In this document: positions 10,773-20,965 of the stretch, one piece after another
How the letters are laid out: every line of letters begins with the position of its first letter
Numbering within the stretch: the first letter of the stretch is position 1
Source: Micrasema longulum
Lineage: Eukaryota > Arthropoda > Insecta > Trichoptera > Brachycentridae
Length of the DNA stretch: 64,000 nt
Assembly (NCBI GenBank): GCA_022494885.1
Contig: JAGVSM010003704.1
Location: forward strand, 186,001 to 250,000
Direction: 5' to 3'
The notes under the pieces: generated by a model
The model's input: the letters and a program-made list of their open reading frames with translations, nothing else
What the model was told of the DNA's origin: nothing
Databases searched by the model: none
Position numbers and translations under genes: made by a program

Positions 10773-11654
10773 TTTAATAAAGTTGTTTTGGATGTTTTCA
10801 GTTCTTTTTTTATGTCAATCATAAATAGAATTCCATACAATCAACTTAAAATAAAAAACTCAGACACTCATTTTACATTGCTTCAAAACTGTTCAATACG
10901 TTTCTTAATTATTTACTAATTGATTTGGTGTGTATTGTAAACAAATTTACTGATTTTAGTCTTAGAAGACGAAACACTTGTCCGAACTTTTTGTTTTTGT
11001 GTTTAAAAATTTAATTAAACTTAAAATTATAAAAAGACTCAAATCAGTGTTTGATTTTAGCATTAGCATTCATAAAGGATAATGATGTGAAAGAGGTAAA
11101 TTATTTTAATGTTAATGGATTTAAAATTTTATAAAAATATTTATAAAAAGGACACATTTAAATATTACTTTTTAAAATATATAACACACTGTAAAATGTA
11201 TTTTTTCTTTTTTACTAACCAATATTTATTTTTTAACCATAGAATTTTGTATTTTTTTAGCCGTCGTATTGTTCCAGTAGTTTTAACCCTTCAATGTTTG
11301 ATTGTTCTTATTTTAACTAAAAACATATTTTTATGTGTGTTTTTGATGCATATACTGGGAAAAAAAATAATGAAAATAAAAAAAAACAAACATTTTCATT
11401 TCAAATTGTAGTATATGTGGAAAATATGCTACATCGGGCGTTTAAAGGTTTAAAAATACAAAGATTTTAGGAAAACAAGAAATAACGATTCCAATGAAAA
11501 CCTAATAATAATGAAAGTTGCGGAAACATTTAAAATTATAACAACCATAAAAATATGTTTTTAAAATTATTTTTTGTGCTTCTGGTCCTATATTTGAGGT
11601 AGTAATTTTTATTTTTTTTGTATTATCTTTAATTTTATTTTTTTCTTTTTTATT
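10773..11654. other. AT-rich stretch, nothing recognised
   Basis: The plus frame 11109-11411 (100 codons) is lysine/phenylalanine-rich and starts inside A/T runs; I see no domain. A hammerhead-like motif at 10950-10987 is listed separately. Confidence 0.45.
10950..10987 (+). other. Hammerhead-like motif
   Basis: CTGAT followed by a perfect GTCT-TAGA-AGAC stem-loop and then GAAACAC and TTGTCCGAAC. Stem II and the GAAA box are intact, but the GA of the CTGANGA core is replaced. It is consistent with a Penelope-type retroelement fossil. Confidence 0.4.
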
Positions 11655-11742
11655 TTATTAGTTCCTGTATTTATTATAAGAAATTGTATTTACTATCGTT
11701 AGAATGGACTGCAAAAGTCCGTCAAATAAATAAATAAATATA
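11655..11742 (+). mobile_element. LINE 3' tail with terminal hairpin
   Basis: GGACTGCAAAAGTCC (11706-11720) forms a small hairpin and is followed by an AAATAAATAAATA tail, the pattern seen at other LINE 3' ends here. Confidence 0.4.
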
Positions 11743-11860
11743 CTCATCAGTCTGTGTCAACTAATTGCTCGTCCCATTTCAACACGTGACTTTAAGTCTC
11801 ATGGAGTTGGGACTTGTGTCTCAAATAATGTGTAATAAATTACACGCAGGTAAATTAATT
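11743..11860 (+). pseudogene. C-terminal scrap of a LINE protein
   Basis: The plus strand reads LSLMELGLVSQIMCNKL, aligned to SSPMELGLMSQKMYNKL on the minus strand at 47163-47480. Nucleotide similarity extends across about 110 bp. The G-x-x-x-YN-x-LP block is a common feature near the end of CR1/Jockey-type proteins. Confidence 0.5.
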
Positions 11861-12693
11861 ATTACTTCAATTCTTGAAACAAAAACAAAAAATCACCCTT
11901 TGAACATTAGTTAAATTACACATTTGGAGAATACGTGCGATTGACTTTTTGTTTCAAATTTTATCGAAACTTTGTGACATTTTAACTTCTTAATTTCAAC
12001 TGGTGGTGACATTTTAAAATAAATTATTATAGCTAGTATGTATAAAATATAATAAACTAGTCGCGTAGTGATAGCATGTTTGAAATCACTTTTAAACACC
12101 GATTATCGGGATGTAGTAGATCGTCTATATTGGGAATTGTAGGATTAAATGATAGCCATACACAGGCTATGCCTTTTTGGTTGTGACAGTGTACAGTGTA
12201 CATGCAAAAAAAGTTTTAATATTTACATTGTCTAAATAAACCTGTTACTGGTGGTCAATTTTTTTATGAAGGCAAATTTGTCACAAATGTTAACGGTGTA
12301 AGATATTAATAATGTTTAAAATATTGTTTTAGCGGCATTTTACAAGCGTTAAAACAAATGACATTTGGGCATTAGGCGGCTGAAATGACCAAAATGGCCG
12401 GAAGATGCGTGGGCAGGGACGTTGGTCTGGCCGTATACCCTCCATTATCCGGTAAATTAGTTCATTTCCTGGATAGCACGCAGAGATGGCGCTAGGTGTC
12501 CTAATTGCTGCTGAATTCTGGGTTATTGCGCCTGTCACGAGGCATAAGCGACCCAGAAAACGGCCACCATTTGGAATAATAATTTAACGACTTGCGATCA
12601 CGTTTGTTTGGGAATAATTGTGGGTTCAAACGGCACAGTAATTAGTGTTCCACGAAACAAAACTACTACTAAATTAAACATGCTTCCGAATTT
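11861..12693. other. No gene recognised; partly GC-richer
   Basis: 12330-12600 is less AT-rich than the flanks and open on the minus strand for 69 codons (12329-12538), but I recognise no motif. It may be an old transposon or unique host DNA. Confidence 0.4.
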
Positions 12694-12760
12694 GTAGTGT
12701 AGGGATTAGTGTGTTGGACTACAATGAGTGAGGTCCCGGATTCGGTTCTCGAAAAGTGCG
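12694..12760 (+). repeat. tRNA-like sequence, probable SINE head
   Basis: GTAGTGTAGGGATTAGTGTG resembles box A and GGATTCGGTTCTCG resembles box B, about 45 bases apart. The arms do not close into a clean cloverleaf, so it is more likely a SINE remnant than a functional tRNA. Confidence 0.4.
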
Positions 12761-12984
12761 ATACGAAACACGTAGTTCTTGAATGTTTTATTTTATCTAC
12801 GTAATTTCTGCATCTTATTAAAAGCTACCCAGAAACATTATGAATAAATATAAATTATGATTTTGCAAAAAAAAAGATATGTATTTTAGTTTATTTAATG
12901 CAAATAAAATACAAATTATTTATTATGATCCAAAAATATGGTTTCATTATTTTTACATACATTTTTTTAACTCCTCTCCCTCCT

Positions 12985-13087
12985 CAAATGTATCGAACGA
13001 GTAGAAGAATTTGTGTATCTGGGAAGCATGTTTTTAAGAGACGGAAGAGTAGAAAAAGATGTTAAAAGGAGAGTGAATGTGAATATT
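12985..13087 (+). pseudogene. Internal RT scrap of the RTE-like LINE
   Basis: The plus strand reads VEEFVYLGSMFLRDG followed by KDVKRRVN. This aligns with VEEFVYLGSMFTRDG and KDIERRVS in the large RTE-like copy. Both ends are lost. Confidence 0.75.
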
Positions 13088-13911
13088 CTTTCATGAAATA
13101 ATTTCTAAATAGATGCCCATGATATTATTGGTTAGATTAGTCTTAATGTTAGTACCTCACCGTTACTTGCGTACCCATGCTGTCTGTGTTGTGACGTCGG
13201 ATGCTTTTCTCCTAAGCCGAGGATCCTCAGAACAGTTAACGAAATCTCACTAAACAGTACTGTCGATGTGTTTCTACAGAAAATATAAGCATTCAAGAAG
13301 TAAGCGGTGCTATCACTCCTGACTTGAAATGACACACTCACCATGTCTGCCTGAATCATGCCACGACTATACCTTTTGTACTTTTAAATAGATTCTAAGT
13401 TGAAATTAAGTATATAAGTTTGTTGTATTCTCTCTTGTGGTGCTTTGCCAGGTCCCCCCGACGTTGGCGATCACTACAGTGAAAGCATCTCGGTCCTGCG
13501 CTACTCTTGTATTCAGCAGCCAGGACAACTGCTTATTAGATCTACTCGCCATAGTGATTCCTGGGAAATGATGACCAGAGTGGTCTCCCGTTGCTTTCTC
13601 TGGTGGATTTTTCCGTCGCAGTTACCTTCCCGTATCGCGTTAATTCTGGTTTGCAGGCGCCAGATATTCGCCTTTTATCCACTCGTTATCTGTTGTGATT
13701 ACTTCGTTATGAGTATAATCCCATTGCTCGAAGTTTGCGACTTGGACGCTAACGAGTAGGACTAGTCAATAGTGTTGCCGGTAGAATGCAACTGGGCGTT
13801 AGCAGCATTTTATAGAACTACACCTTCCAGCATGATCTGACTCACTGCGACCCTACTGACAGTTTGAACCCCAATTTTATTAGATTTTCATAAGCCTGAT
13901 AATTGTCTAAA
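13088..13911. other. Moderately GC-rich region, unclassified
   Basis: 13130-13870 is less AT-rich than its surroundings and holds frames of 75 codons (13132-13359, minus) and 104 codons (13445-13759, plus) without known motifs. A possible LINE tail at 13440-13560 is listed separately. Confidence 0.35.
13440..13560 (-). pseudogene. Possible RTE-type LINE C-terminal tail
   Basis: Minus strand reads VAQDRDAFTVVIANV, resembling the AQDR...VIANL ending of RTE-type proteins; compare LFQLAQDRKKN in the copy at 17390-17765. The match is short and the upstream protein is not recognisable. Confidence 0.3.
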
Positions 13912-13978
13912 CAAAAAAACTCTACGGTGAAAATCCAGTCTTTTGTCCACAAACTTTTAAAGAAACGCAAATATTGTT
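13912..13978. repeat. Right arm of repeat family C
   Basis: GGTGAAAATCCAGTCTTTTG followed by TCCACAAACTTTT and CGCAAATATTG matches the right inverted arm of the short foldback at 8423-8565. The rest of the element is missing. Confidence 0.55.
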
Positions 13979-14344
13979 TACTGGAATTACCGCCCGCAAT
14001 TAATTATGCGTACAAAATCACGCAAACCCCTTGTTATTTTTTTGATTCGTAATATGTAGGTAGGTACTATGTAATACAACTCACCGGTGACAAATTGGTG
14101 GTATCATTACGCCATGCAATGTCCGCGCTAATATTATTCTGATTTCAGCTTGACCGCCTCGTTCAATTAAGGATTCGTGATATTTGTGTAGAAATTGTAA
14201 CCTCATATTACGTCTACCATGTTAATCAAAGCTTATAAATGAAAAATGGTATTTTTAGCGTGACACGGGCATTTCTGTGTGGATTAGAAGAGGTACATAT
14301 CAGAAATTTTAGTATTTAACCATACACACATAATATATTTATAT

Positions 14345-14518
14345 GAATCGGGTTGTGATCCCGTGGCTAGTGTTATGGACTCACGGATCAAGGGTCCGAG
14401 ATTCAAATCTCGCTATATTTTTAATTGATTCTTTCTTATTTTTCTAAAATTGAATTATTTACAACTCGTTAAAAATGGCCCCGAAATAGAAACATTTAAG
14501 ACCAAAAATCTAAAAATT
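14345..14518 (+). mobile_element. SINE family A copy
   Basis: The tRNA-like head has GTGGCTAGTGT (box A region) and GATTCAAATCTC (box B). The family body TTTACAACTCGTTAAAAATGG follows. The 3' A-rich end is worn. It is more diverged than the copy at 19832-20030. Confidence 0.75.
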
Positions 14519-16046
14519 CAAGCTTGACGTTGAGACACGTGTGACCAGGGGGCTCTTTATGAATCGGATTCGATTCAATTTTATTTTTATAGTGCCACTC
14601 CAAGGTCGAGGTTGATTTATACATAAGAAATTAGTGTGTTGTCCAAAGTCGCTCTGAATAAGAAATTGCAGTGGAACTACTTTAATTAAGCCAAGAGATT
14701 CGTCTTTTTCTGACAAAGCGTTTTCTTTAACTTTTCTTTGCTCTGTAAAACGGACTTTTTTCTACTTATCTCTCCGCATAATAAATTTATTGTAGAATTT
14801 GAATTACGACATAAGGCTTTCTAGTGTCAGTCTTCCGGGTAAAACAAAACGATTTGGAGACGAATTCATTAATGCGAAGTTCAAAAAAATTATAACAATA
14901 AAGTGGGTCTTTTAATCGGTTTCACTTATACATAATGTGTCATTTATTTTGAAGATGTTTTTCAAATTGACCTAAATTTATTGTCTTATATTTCACTCAA
15001 AGATTCTTCTCATCGTTTTTTTAAATCCCTTAAAATAAATATGCGTATATTTATGTTTTTCCTTTTTTTTTTTAAATGTTATTACTATTTTATTTTATTT
15101 TTACATCTGAGCATGTTTTTCATTCTTTATTTCAATTTTTAATTTTTAATTACTCTTACAAATTTTCTTCATTTTTAATATTATTACCATTTGTAAATAC
15201 TCACTACAAATTACAAACTTTAAAATATCTTTTTTTCACTTAAATTTTTTTATAATTTTTAAACAACTTTCATTAATGTTTTTCTTTTTTCTTCTCTTTT
15301 TTATAATTTCATAATTAACCTAACATATAATTGCTTTATAATATGGAAACTTCACTGGTCTATTAGAATAAAGTCTAATTGTGTAAAATATTAAACTTTG
15401 TAACTGTACTGTATGTTTCCTGAATAAAAGAAAATAATAAAAAAAAAAATAAGAAAAATAAAAACAATGTTTATTTGTTCATAAATGAGTTGCTCTTTTA
15501 TGGTTTTCAATTTCAAATATTGTGATTTAATTGTATTTGACTCTACTACTTTCACTGCCTCTTTCTCTGTGAGATTGTTAAATTATATAAAATACTTTTT
15601 TTTACATATTGTAGAAAAAACTGTATTAACTAGTCTCACAATAGCCTTGGCTAATCATATCAATTGTATAAATTGAATAATTTCAGATTAGATTATATAT
15701 ACATAGATACACATTTTTTTTCAATGAGATAAATCCCATACTCATGCATGTAGCACCATTTATTTAAAATTTAACTACATAAGTCACACTTAAAGAATGG
15801 TTAGTACGTTGGTACTACGTTTGGCAATTTAACACCAAGGTTTAGCACCCACTACTTCCCTTAGATAGGAAGAAACGCCACAAAATATAAGTTCAGTTCA
15901 TACCCAGAGACACTTGGCTCCCTGGACGATATGCTCAATTTAATTTACTTACCATTTTGCACATTCTCTCAAATACGCAAATTCTAGTATCGATCACTTT
16001 ATTATGGGGTAGGACTCAAAGGCTTGTCAGCAGGTGGGAATTTTTT
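14519..16046. other. AT-rich stretch with a probable LINE 3' UTR
   Basis: No gene. 15050-15455 is a T-rich sequence ending in CTGTATGTTTCCTGAATAAA and then an A-rich run (15422-15455), resembling LINE 3' UTRs on the plus strand. The 68-codon minus frame at 14510-14716 has no motif. Confidence 0.4.
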
Positions 16047-16121
16047 CCACCTCCGTGGTGTAGTGGTTAATACGATATACTCACGAACGAAAACTTCTGG
16101 CTTCAATTCCCGTTGCAAACA
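16047..16121 (+). repeat. tRNA-like sequence, probable SINE head
   Basis: CCGTGGTGTAGTGGTTAATA resembles box A and CTTCAATTCCCGTTG resembles box B. It is related to the head at 38781-38856 (minus strand). The anticodon arm is irregular, so I do not call a functional tRNA. Confidence 0.45.
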
Positions 16122-16243
16122 AAAACAATAAAATGTGATTATCTTCAAAACGAAGGTGTTCTGTGCTATGATTCAACACTACAAATGGGTTCCTGGCCCG
16201 CTGTGATGCAAAACAATTAATTCTTAAAAGAAAACATTGCACA

Positions 16244-16308
16244 CGCGACGCCGGTTTCTCAGTTAGCCGTCTAATCAACTGCGCTACGGCGTGGCACGTC
16301 GTGCCAAG
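16244..16308 (-). repeat. tRNA-like sequence, probable SINE head
   Basis: The minus strand reads CGTAGCGCAGTTGATTAGAC, a typical box A, followed by an imperfect box B region. It directly abuts the foldback element that starts at 16311. Confidence 0.45.
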
Positions 16309-16310
16309 TA

Positions 16311-16743
16311 AATTAAGGTGACTTTAAACGAAAATATGAAACAAGTTATTCATAGTTAGCGTTTTTATCATTTTTAATTCAAAAATGTAATTTTTACGTC
16401 TATTTTCAATGGAAATTTTACTCAACTTGGTTTGCGGAAACTTTGAACTATGTTTATTGTATCAAGTACCATAACAATATAATTAAGGTTCTTTTTACAA
16501 AATAGTGAACATGGTAATACAAAATAGTAATTTTTTGTTTAGTACAGTATTTTGTAAAAAGGACCAAAATTATTTTGTAATGGTATTTGTTATAATAAAT
16601 ATAGTGTAAAATTTTTGAAAACCAAGTTTTATTAAATTTCAATTGTAAACAAACGTAAAAATTACATTTTTCAATTAAAAAAATATGAAACCGCCATCTA
16701 CAAATAATCAGTTTCATATTTTCGTTTAGAATCACCTTCAATC
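16311..16743. repeat. Large foldback element, about 430 bp
   Basis: The left end AAGGTGACTTTAAACGAAAA is matched in inverse orientation by the right end: 26 of 28 positions agree through ATATGAAAC. The inverted arms run inwards for roughly 200 bp and also share AAAATGTAATTTTTACG, ACTTGGTTT and CTTTTTACAAAATA, with an unpaired centre near 16500-16550. There is no coding capacity; the 95-codon minus frame inside is AT-driven. The structure fits a MITE or foldback transposon. A target duplication is not clear. Confidence 0.75.
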
Positions 16744-17021
16744 GAATATCTAAACATATAGTTTATTATATACGTATTTTTATAATATAAACCTGTTTGC
16801 CGATTAAATACATTCTGTTGATCGGGGAAATGCACTTTATTGCCGTTAGAATCTGAAATAACTAGATTGTTTGGAATTCAATTAAATATATTGAAAGCTG
16901 TGAATAACGCAGTGCGGCACTTTGGACGTGCGAGAGGATTAAAAAATGTTCCAATTAAAATTAAATAAATTTATCGGTTAAAAAAAACTCTCTACTAGTG
17001 TAAATAAAGTGAACAAACTAC

Positions 17022-17075
17022 AATTTATTGCAACAGATAGAGAATACAGTTTTGAGAAGGGAATATGGAATTACC
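17022..17075 (+). repeat. Family C fragment (inner left part)
   Basis: TTGCAACAGATAGAGAATAC followed by TTTTGAGAAGGGAATATGGA matches the inner left part of family C. A family C arm in the opposite orientation lies at 17845-17881, so the two may bracket the sequence between them. Confidence 0.55.
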
Positions 17076-17101
17076 GGCGTTGTTTCCCTCTCTGGTAAAA
17101 T

Positions 17102-17330
17102 TCAGTCAGTCTTTAAACTGTGAAGAGCAACACCAAAAGCCGTGTGGTTGGCAAAACCAAACCCAGTTTTAATCCGCAATGTGAAATCCGCTGCAACGTC
17201 AACTCGGACAAGATATTGAACGTCGTGCACCGGAGGAACATTTCTTCTTGACATTTCGTGCTGCTCACTACAGCTGTCCTTCCAGTGTTCGCTATTGTAA
17301 ATTCCTTCTGTACAAAAACGTAAGGATGTT
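17102..17330 (-). repeat. Repeat family E, 3' module
   Basis: Shares about 210 bp with 42518-42725 (plus strand), including CCGGTGCACGACGTT, ATATCTTGTCCGAG and CCAACCACACGGCTTTTGGT. The minus frame is open over 17102-17392 (96 codons) and reads VPPVHDVQYLVRV then FANHTAFGVA. The other copy keeps similar words in two frames, so coding is uncertain. Its partner block is at 17765-17860. Confidence 0.6.
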
Positions 17331-17389
17331 CTTCTTCCGGTCCTGTGCCAACTGGAACAGTGCCTCAACCTCGCGCACTCCAGTCTAGT

Positions 17390-17765
17390 CACGGATGTTT
17401 CTCAGCCAGGACACCCGTCACCTTCTGACTCCACGCTTTCCACGCTTTCCACGACTCCATCTTCCCCATCATGATCAGCTGTAGAAGCGCATATTTGCTC
17501 CCACGCATGATATGGCCCAGATATGCGAAATTTCACAGTTTTATTGCGGACAGTAGTTTTTTTTGGCACTAGTTCATCTAAGCGCCTCCACGCTGGTCAC
17601 TTAATCTGTCCACGGAATTCTCAGTATTCTCCGGTGAAGCCACATTTCAAAAGCCTCTAATCAGTTCATGGAGTTCACCTTGAGAGTCCATGTTTCAAAC
17701 CCGTAGAGCAGTATTGACCACACATAGCACTTGACCATCCTCTGTCTCAGTTTTGAATTATTTGT
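17390..17765 (-). pseudogene. RTE-type LINE C-terminal fragment
   Basis: Minus strand reads VKCYVWSILLYGFETWTL, then LEAFEMWLHRRILRIPW and further down VSWLRNIRD and VEALFQLAQDRKKN. This is the C-terminal domain of insect endonuclease/RT elements of RTE type. Stops interrupt it at several points. It lies between two blocks of family E that are almost adjacent in the copy at 42418-42755. Confidence 0.75.
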
Positions 17766-17860
17766 GTGAATCTACTCAATAAATAACATCAATTTTAATC
17801 CGTATTTCTCATTTAACCTCAAATCAATTCACGTGCACCCATCCATACAAAACATTTGAA
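17765..17860 (-). repeat. Repeat family E, 5' module
   Basis: The minus strand reads TGTATGGATGGGTG, then TTTGAGGTTAAATGAGAAA and TTATTTATTGAGTAG, matching 42418-42500 on the plus strand. Confidence 0.6.
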
Positions 17861-17881
17861 CATACTCAAAACATTGTTACA
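17845..17881 (-). repeat. Family C arm
   Basis: ACATTTGAACATACTCAAAA followed by CATTGTTAC is the right inverted arm of family C. Confidence 0.5.
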
Positions 17882-18270
17882 CAACATACGTCTTCTCTAG
17901 TTTAATAAACAAGCGAATCATTAAAAGAAAAACTGTTTGCATACATAAGTTACAATTTATTTATTATATTATAATCAATAATTTATGCGTTCATAAAAAT
18001 AATAAAATGGTTTCTATTTTTTTTTTCTCGTTTTGATTGATTTGTTAATAACATATTTATTGCATTTAAACAAAATGCATTGTTGTATTACGCTCGTATT
18101 TTATATGAGAAAATGACCCAAGTGTTTTTTTACAATACGAAATAAAACAGTATAATGAATAAAATTACAAAACACTAAAAACAAATGTATGTGTACCTGT
18201 ATGTTAAAAAATCGGTAGATATATTTACGGGTATATAAAATACGGTATCACTATATTATAGTGGGCTGGG
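17882..18270. other. AT-rich stretch, nothing recognised
   Basis: Low-complexity A/T sequence with no repeat family detected. Confidence 0.5.
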
Positions 18271-18274
18271 AAGG

Positions 18275-18595
18275 TTGCACGGCGTTTATTATGAACCCCC
18301 CAATAAACCAAAAATAATACTTAGAGTGATGCTTCGATGCCCCCCCACTTTTCCATCTAAGACATTGTTTCAATTTTTGAAGGTACTGGACATAAGACAT
18401 TTAAAAAAAAAAAGAGTCATTGAAGTCATGCGATTACAAGTGGAGATTCCAGACGAGGTTTTCTTGTATTTAAATAGTTTAATACCAAAAATACGCATGA
18501 CTTTTGCTCAGAGAAATTTATCTTTTGTGGCCTTAAGAGTGTTCAATGTTCTGGATAAATATATTAAGTTCTCCAAAACGTAAGCAATTTTCGGG
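18275..18595 (+). pseudogene. CR1/Jockey-like LINE C-terminal fragment
   Basis: An open frame of about 100 codons reads ILRVMLRCPPTFPSKTLF, then KVLDIRHL and, near the end, TFAQRNLSFVALRVFNVL. The same order occurs on the minus strand at 47663-47965 (STYPSEQLFQYMKVLDIR ... TFARTHLSFIAPRVFN). It is the tail of an RT protein; the RT core is absent. The methionine start is incidental. Confidence 0.7.
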
Positions 18596-19597
18596 GGGAA
18601 GTGTACTAGTTTGGATTTAGCCCAAGGACCATTGTAGGAGACTGCTGCGAGATATTGCATAGATTTAAATACTATTAAACGTTAACGATTAAAAATAAAG
18701 TTATCAGTGAAACTTCTTGATTTATTTATATATTTTTATTACTTTGACCAACAAGCACTTTTGCATAAGTAGGCATCTTCAAGACTGCTAAATTGTTTAC
18801 AACGTTTACAGCTTTTAAACTATTTCTAACATATTTTGGTTCATCACCACAACCAAAAAGTTTTATTGATGACTTTATTTATAATTTTATCAAAATCAAA
18901 AAACTATGAAGTTTTATCAAGAAATGTCAACAAAAAACACTAACACAATTAAACATGTTGCCTAGTTGTTTATTAAAATATGTGTTTGAACGCCCATAGG
19001 GCTTTTACAATACAAATTTGCTTTTTTTGTTCAAAAAATCAAACATTTAGCGGCAAAAAAAATGTGTATTTATGCACTATATGATATTACTCGTTTTAAA
19101 AGGAATAATATTTTTGATAATACGAAAAATTTTCAAAAGTACATTACGTAACATGAAAACGTGTTTTTTTATTGAACGACTTTTGAAATATTAATCATAT
19201 TTTTTTGATCTTGTTTTTTTTATTTGTTTTGCTAATCGCAATACTTTTGAAAATAAATCGGGGCGGATTTACAACCCTCAGTTTCCGGAAATGTTTATGG
19301 CCACCAACATTAGAAAAAGAATTTCATGAATAAACTTGAAGTAATACCGTTTTATGGAGCTATTTCATGCCAAACTCAAGTTCATGACAGAGTATTTAAA
19401 GTCTTAAGTTTCAAGTGAACCGACATCAAAGCTAAAATGGAAAATTATTTTTAGTTTAAAAAGATTACTGGTTACGACTGTATTTTATACATGCTGAAAT
19501 TTATTTAAGTTTACTTTATCTGTATAATATCTACTGGTAATAAAATAATAAAATAATATCCATTGTTTTCCTAAGGATGGTAAGATACCAATTTAAC
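18596..19597. other. AT-rich stretch with retroelement tails
   Basis: Contains a degraded minus-strand hammerhead-like motif at 18755-18784 (CTTGAAGATGCC), related to 9936-9965. A probable minus-strand LINE 3' end lies at 18968-19012, with the hairpin GCCCATAGGGC. No gene. Confidence 0.4.
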
Positions 19598-19690
19598 GTA
19601 TTGCAATAGAGATGGAGATTTTAGACAAATAAATATGAAAGTCTAGGCTTTTATACGGCTTTTAACATGTCATTGGATGGATTAATTATA
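19598..19690 (+). repeat. Diverged family C fragment
   Basis: AAAGTCTAGGCTTTTATACGG, seen as separate words, and ATGTCATTGGATGG align with the family core. The palindrome is lost. Confidence 0.45.
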
Positions 19691-19831
19691 GATATAGACT
19701 TATTTTATTTATTTTATTCATTGTGGTTCACAAAAAATAAATACATACGATATTGGTATAATATTCACAATTTGTTATGTTTGATACTAATCATCAATTA
19801 TCTGTGAACACAAAATGCAAGAATTATTAGT

Positions 19832-20030
19832 GATTGGGTTGTGGTCCCGTGGCTAGTGTCTCGGACTCACGGACCAAAGGTCCGTGGTTCGAATCCCACT
19901 CTACCCCAACTTGATTCCATTTTCTAATAGTGAGTAATTTACAACTCGTTGAAAATGGCCCTCAAAATTAAATATTTGGGTAAATCATAAGAACACAAAT
20001 ATTTCTTTTTTTTCTTTAAAAAAAAAAAAT
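19832..20030 (+). mobile_element. SINE family A copy, best preserved
   Basis: The tRNA-derived head includes GTGGTCCCGTGGCTAGTGTC and a consensus box B (GGTTCGAATCCCAC at about 19881). The body follows: CTACCCCAACTTGATTCC, TTTACAACTCGTTGAAAATGG, then AATATTTGGGTAAATCATAA. It ends in A-rich sequence at about 20030. This copy is a good family reference. Confidence 0.85.
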
Positions 20031-20936
20031 TATGAAGAAAAAGTTTATAAATACAGAAATTAATTTGACTAGCATAATTAAATTATATTAATATTTTGAG
20101 GTGATTGACAATTTACGTGGGTATGACTCGAATAAATCGTTGATATGTGTTAATTTTTGAAGGGGTAAGAAAATTGCGTACGCGTGATGATGGCAAATGC
20201 GGACAAAACAGTATGCGGCCAAACAAACCACAGCATATGAAAATCCTACCTTTGGGAAGTCAGGAAAGGCAATCAAGGACAGGAATCCGGATGCTAAATC
20301 TCCAAGTCCTGGCTTCTGGGCAGTGTTCCCTTTTTTCGGTGAACACAGCCCTTTCACTATAGTTATCCGGGGAATATATAAATTAATAAGGCAGCACGGC
20401 GGTCAGAAGATGTAAAGGTGCGCGGATGCGGGCAGATGATTAAAAGGCGAGCGGATAAATTAAAATGCATGTGGTTGTTGACATAAGAAATTAAGAAGAG
20501 AGAAAAAACGAAATTGTTGATGGTGGTTGCTATGGATACGAGAAATTGTTGTGATAGCAACCGTAGCCACTCATGGCCATAGCGACAAGGAAAATAAATA
20601 TATATAGGTAATTGTGAAATCACGGGGTAGGATTAGTGGGTAGGATAAGTGGACTTTTATCAACTGGCAGTCCATTCAGCCACAAACCACTTAATCCCAC
20701 TAACCACTCGCGCAACCAATGAGTTATTACGATAAAATATACTAACAGTTTATTACAAATTATTTTTTAGAACAATTACAAATACCTTTAACACTAACAA
20801 AAGAACAAACATAATTTATTACAGGACGATTTTTGTTTAGTGATTTATTTAAACCTTTTAATGTCTACCGCATTCAAGAAAAAAAATGTGAAGAAATAAA
20901 AAAATAAATAAAACACACCGTCTAGAATATGAACAA
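20031..20936. other. Unclassified, partly GC-richer region
   Basis: 20150-20620 is GC-richer and carries overlapping frames on both strands (plus 20147-20362 and 20197-20415; minus 20088-20357 and 20363-20623). None shows a domain I recognise. The plus frame contains NPTFGKSGKA and FWAVFPFFGE but has no convincing splice sites. It could be an old transposon or an exon fragment. Confidence 0.35.
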
Positions 20937-20964
20937 AATAAACAAACAAACAAACAAACAAACC
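20937..20964 (-). repeat. (TTTG)n 3' tail of the RTE-like element
   Basis: On the plus strand AAACAAACAAAC units directly precede the element's 3' terminal block. RTE-type LINEs often end in short tandem repeats instead of poly(A). Confidence 0.8.
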
Positions 20965-20965
20965 A

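Noticed and set aside
20088..20415. Possible host exon with open frames on both strands
   Set aside because: No convincing splice sites and no recognised domain; kept only as an unclassified region.
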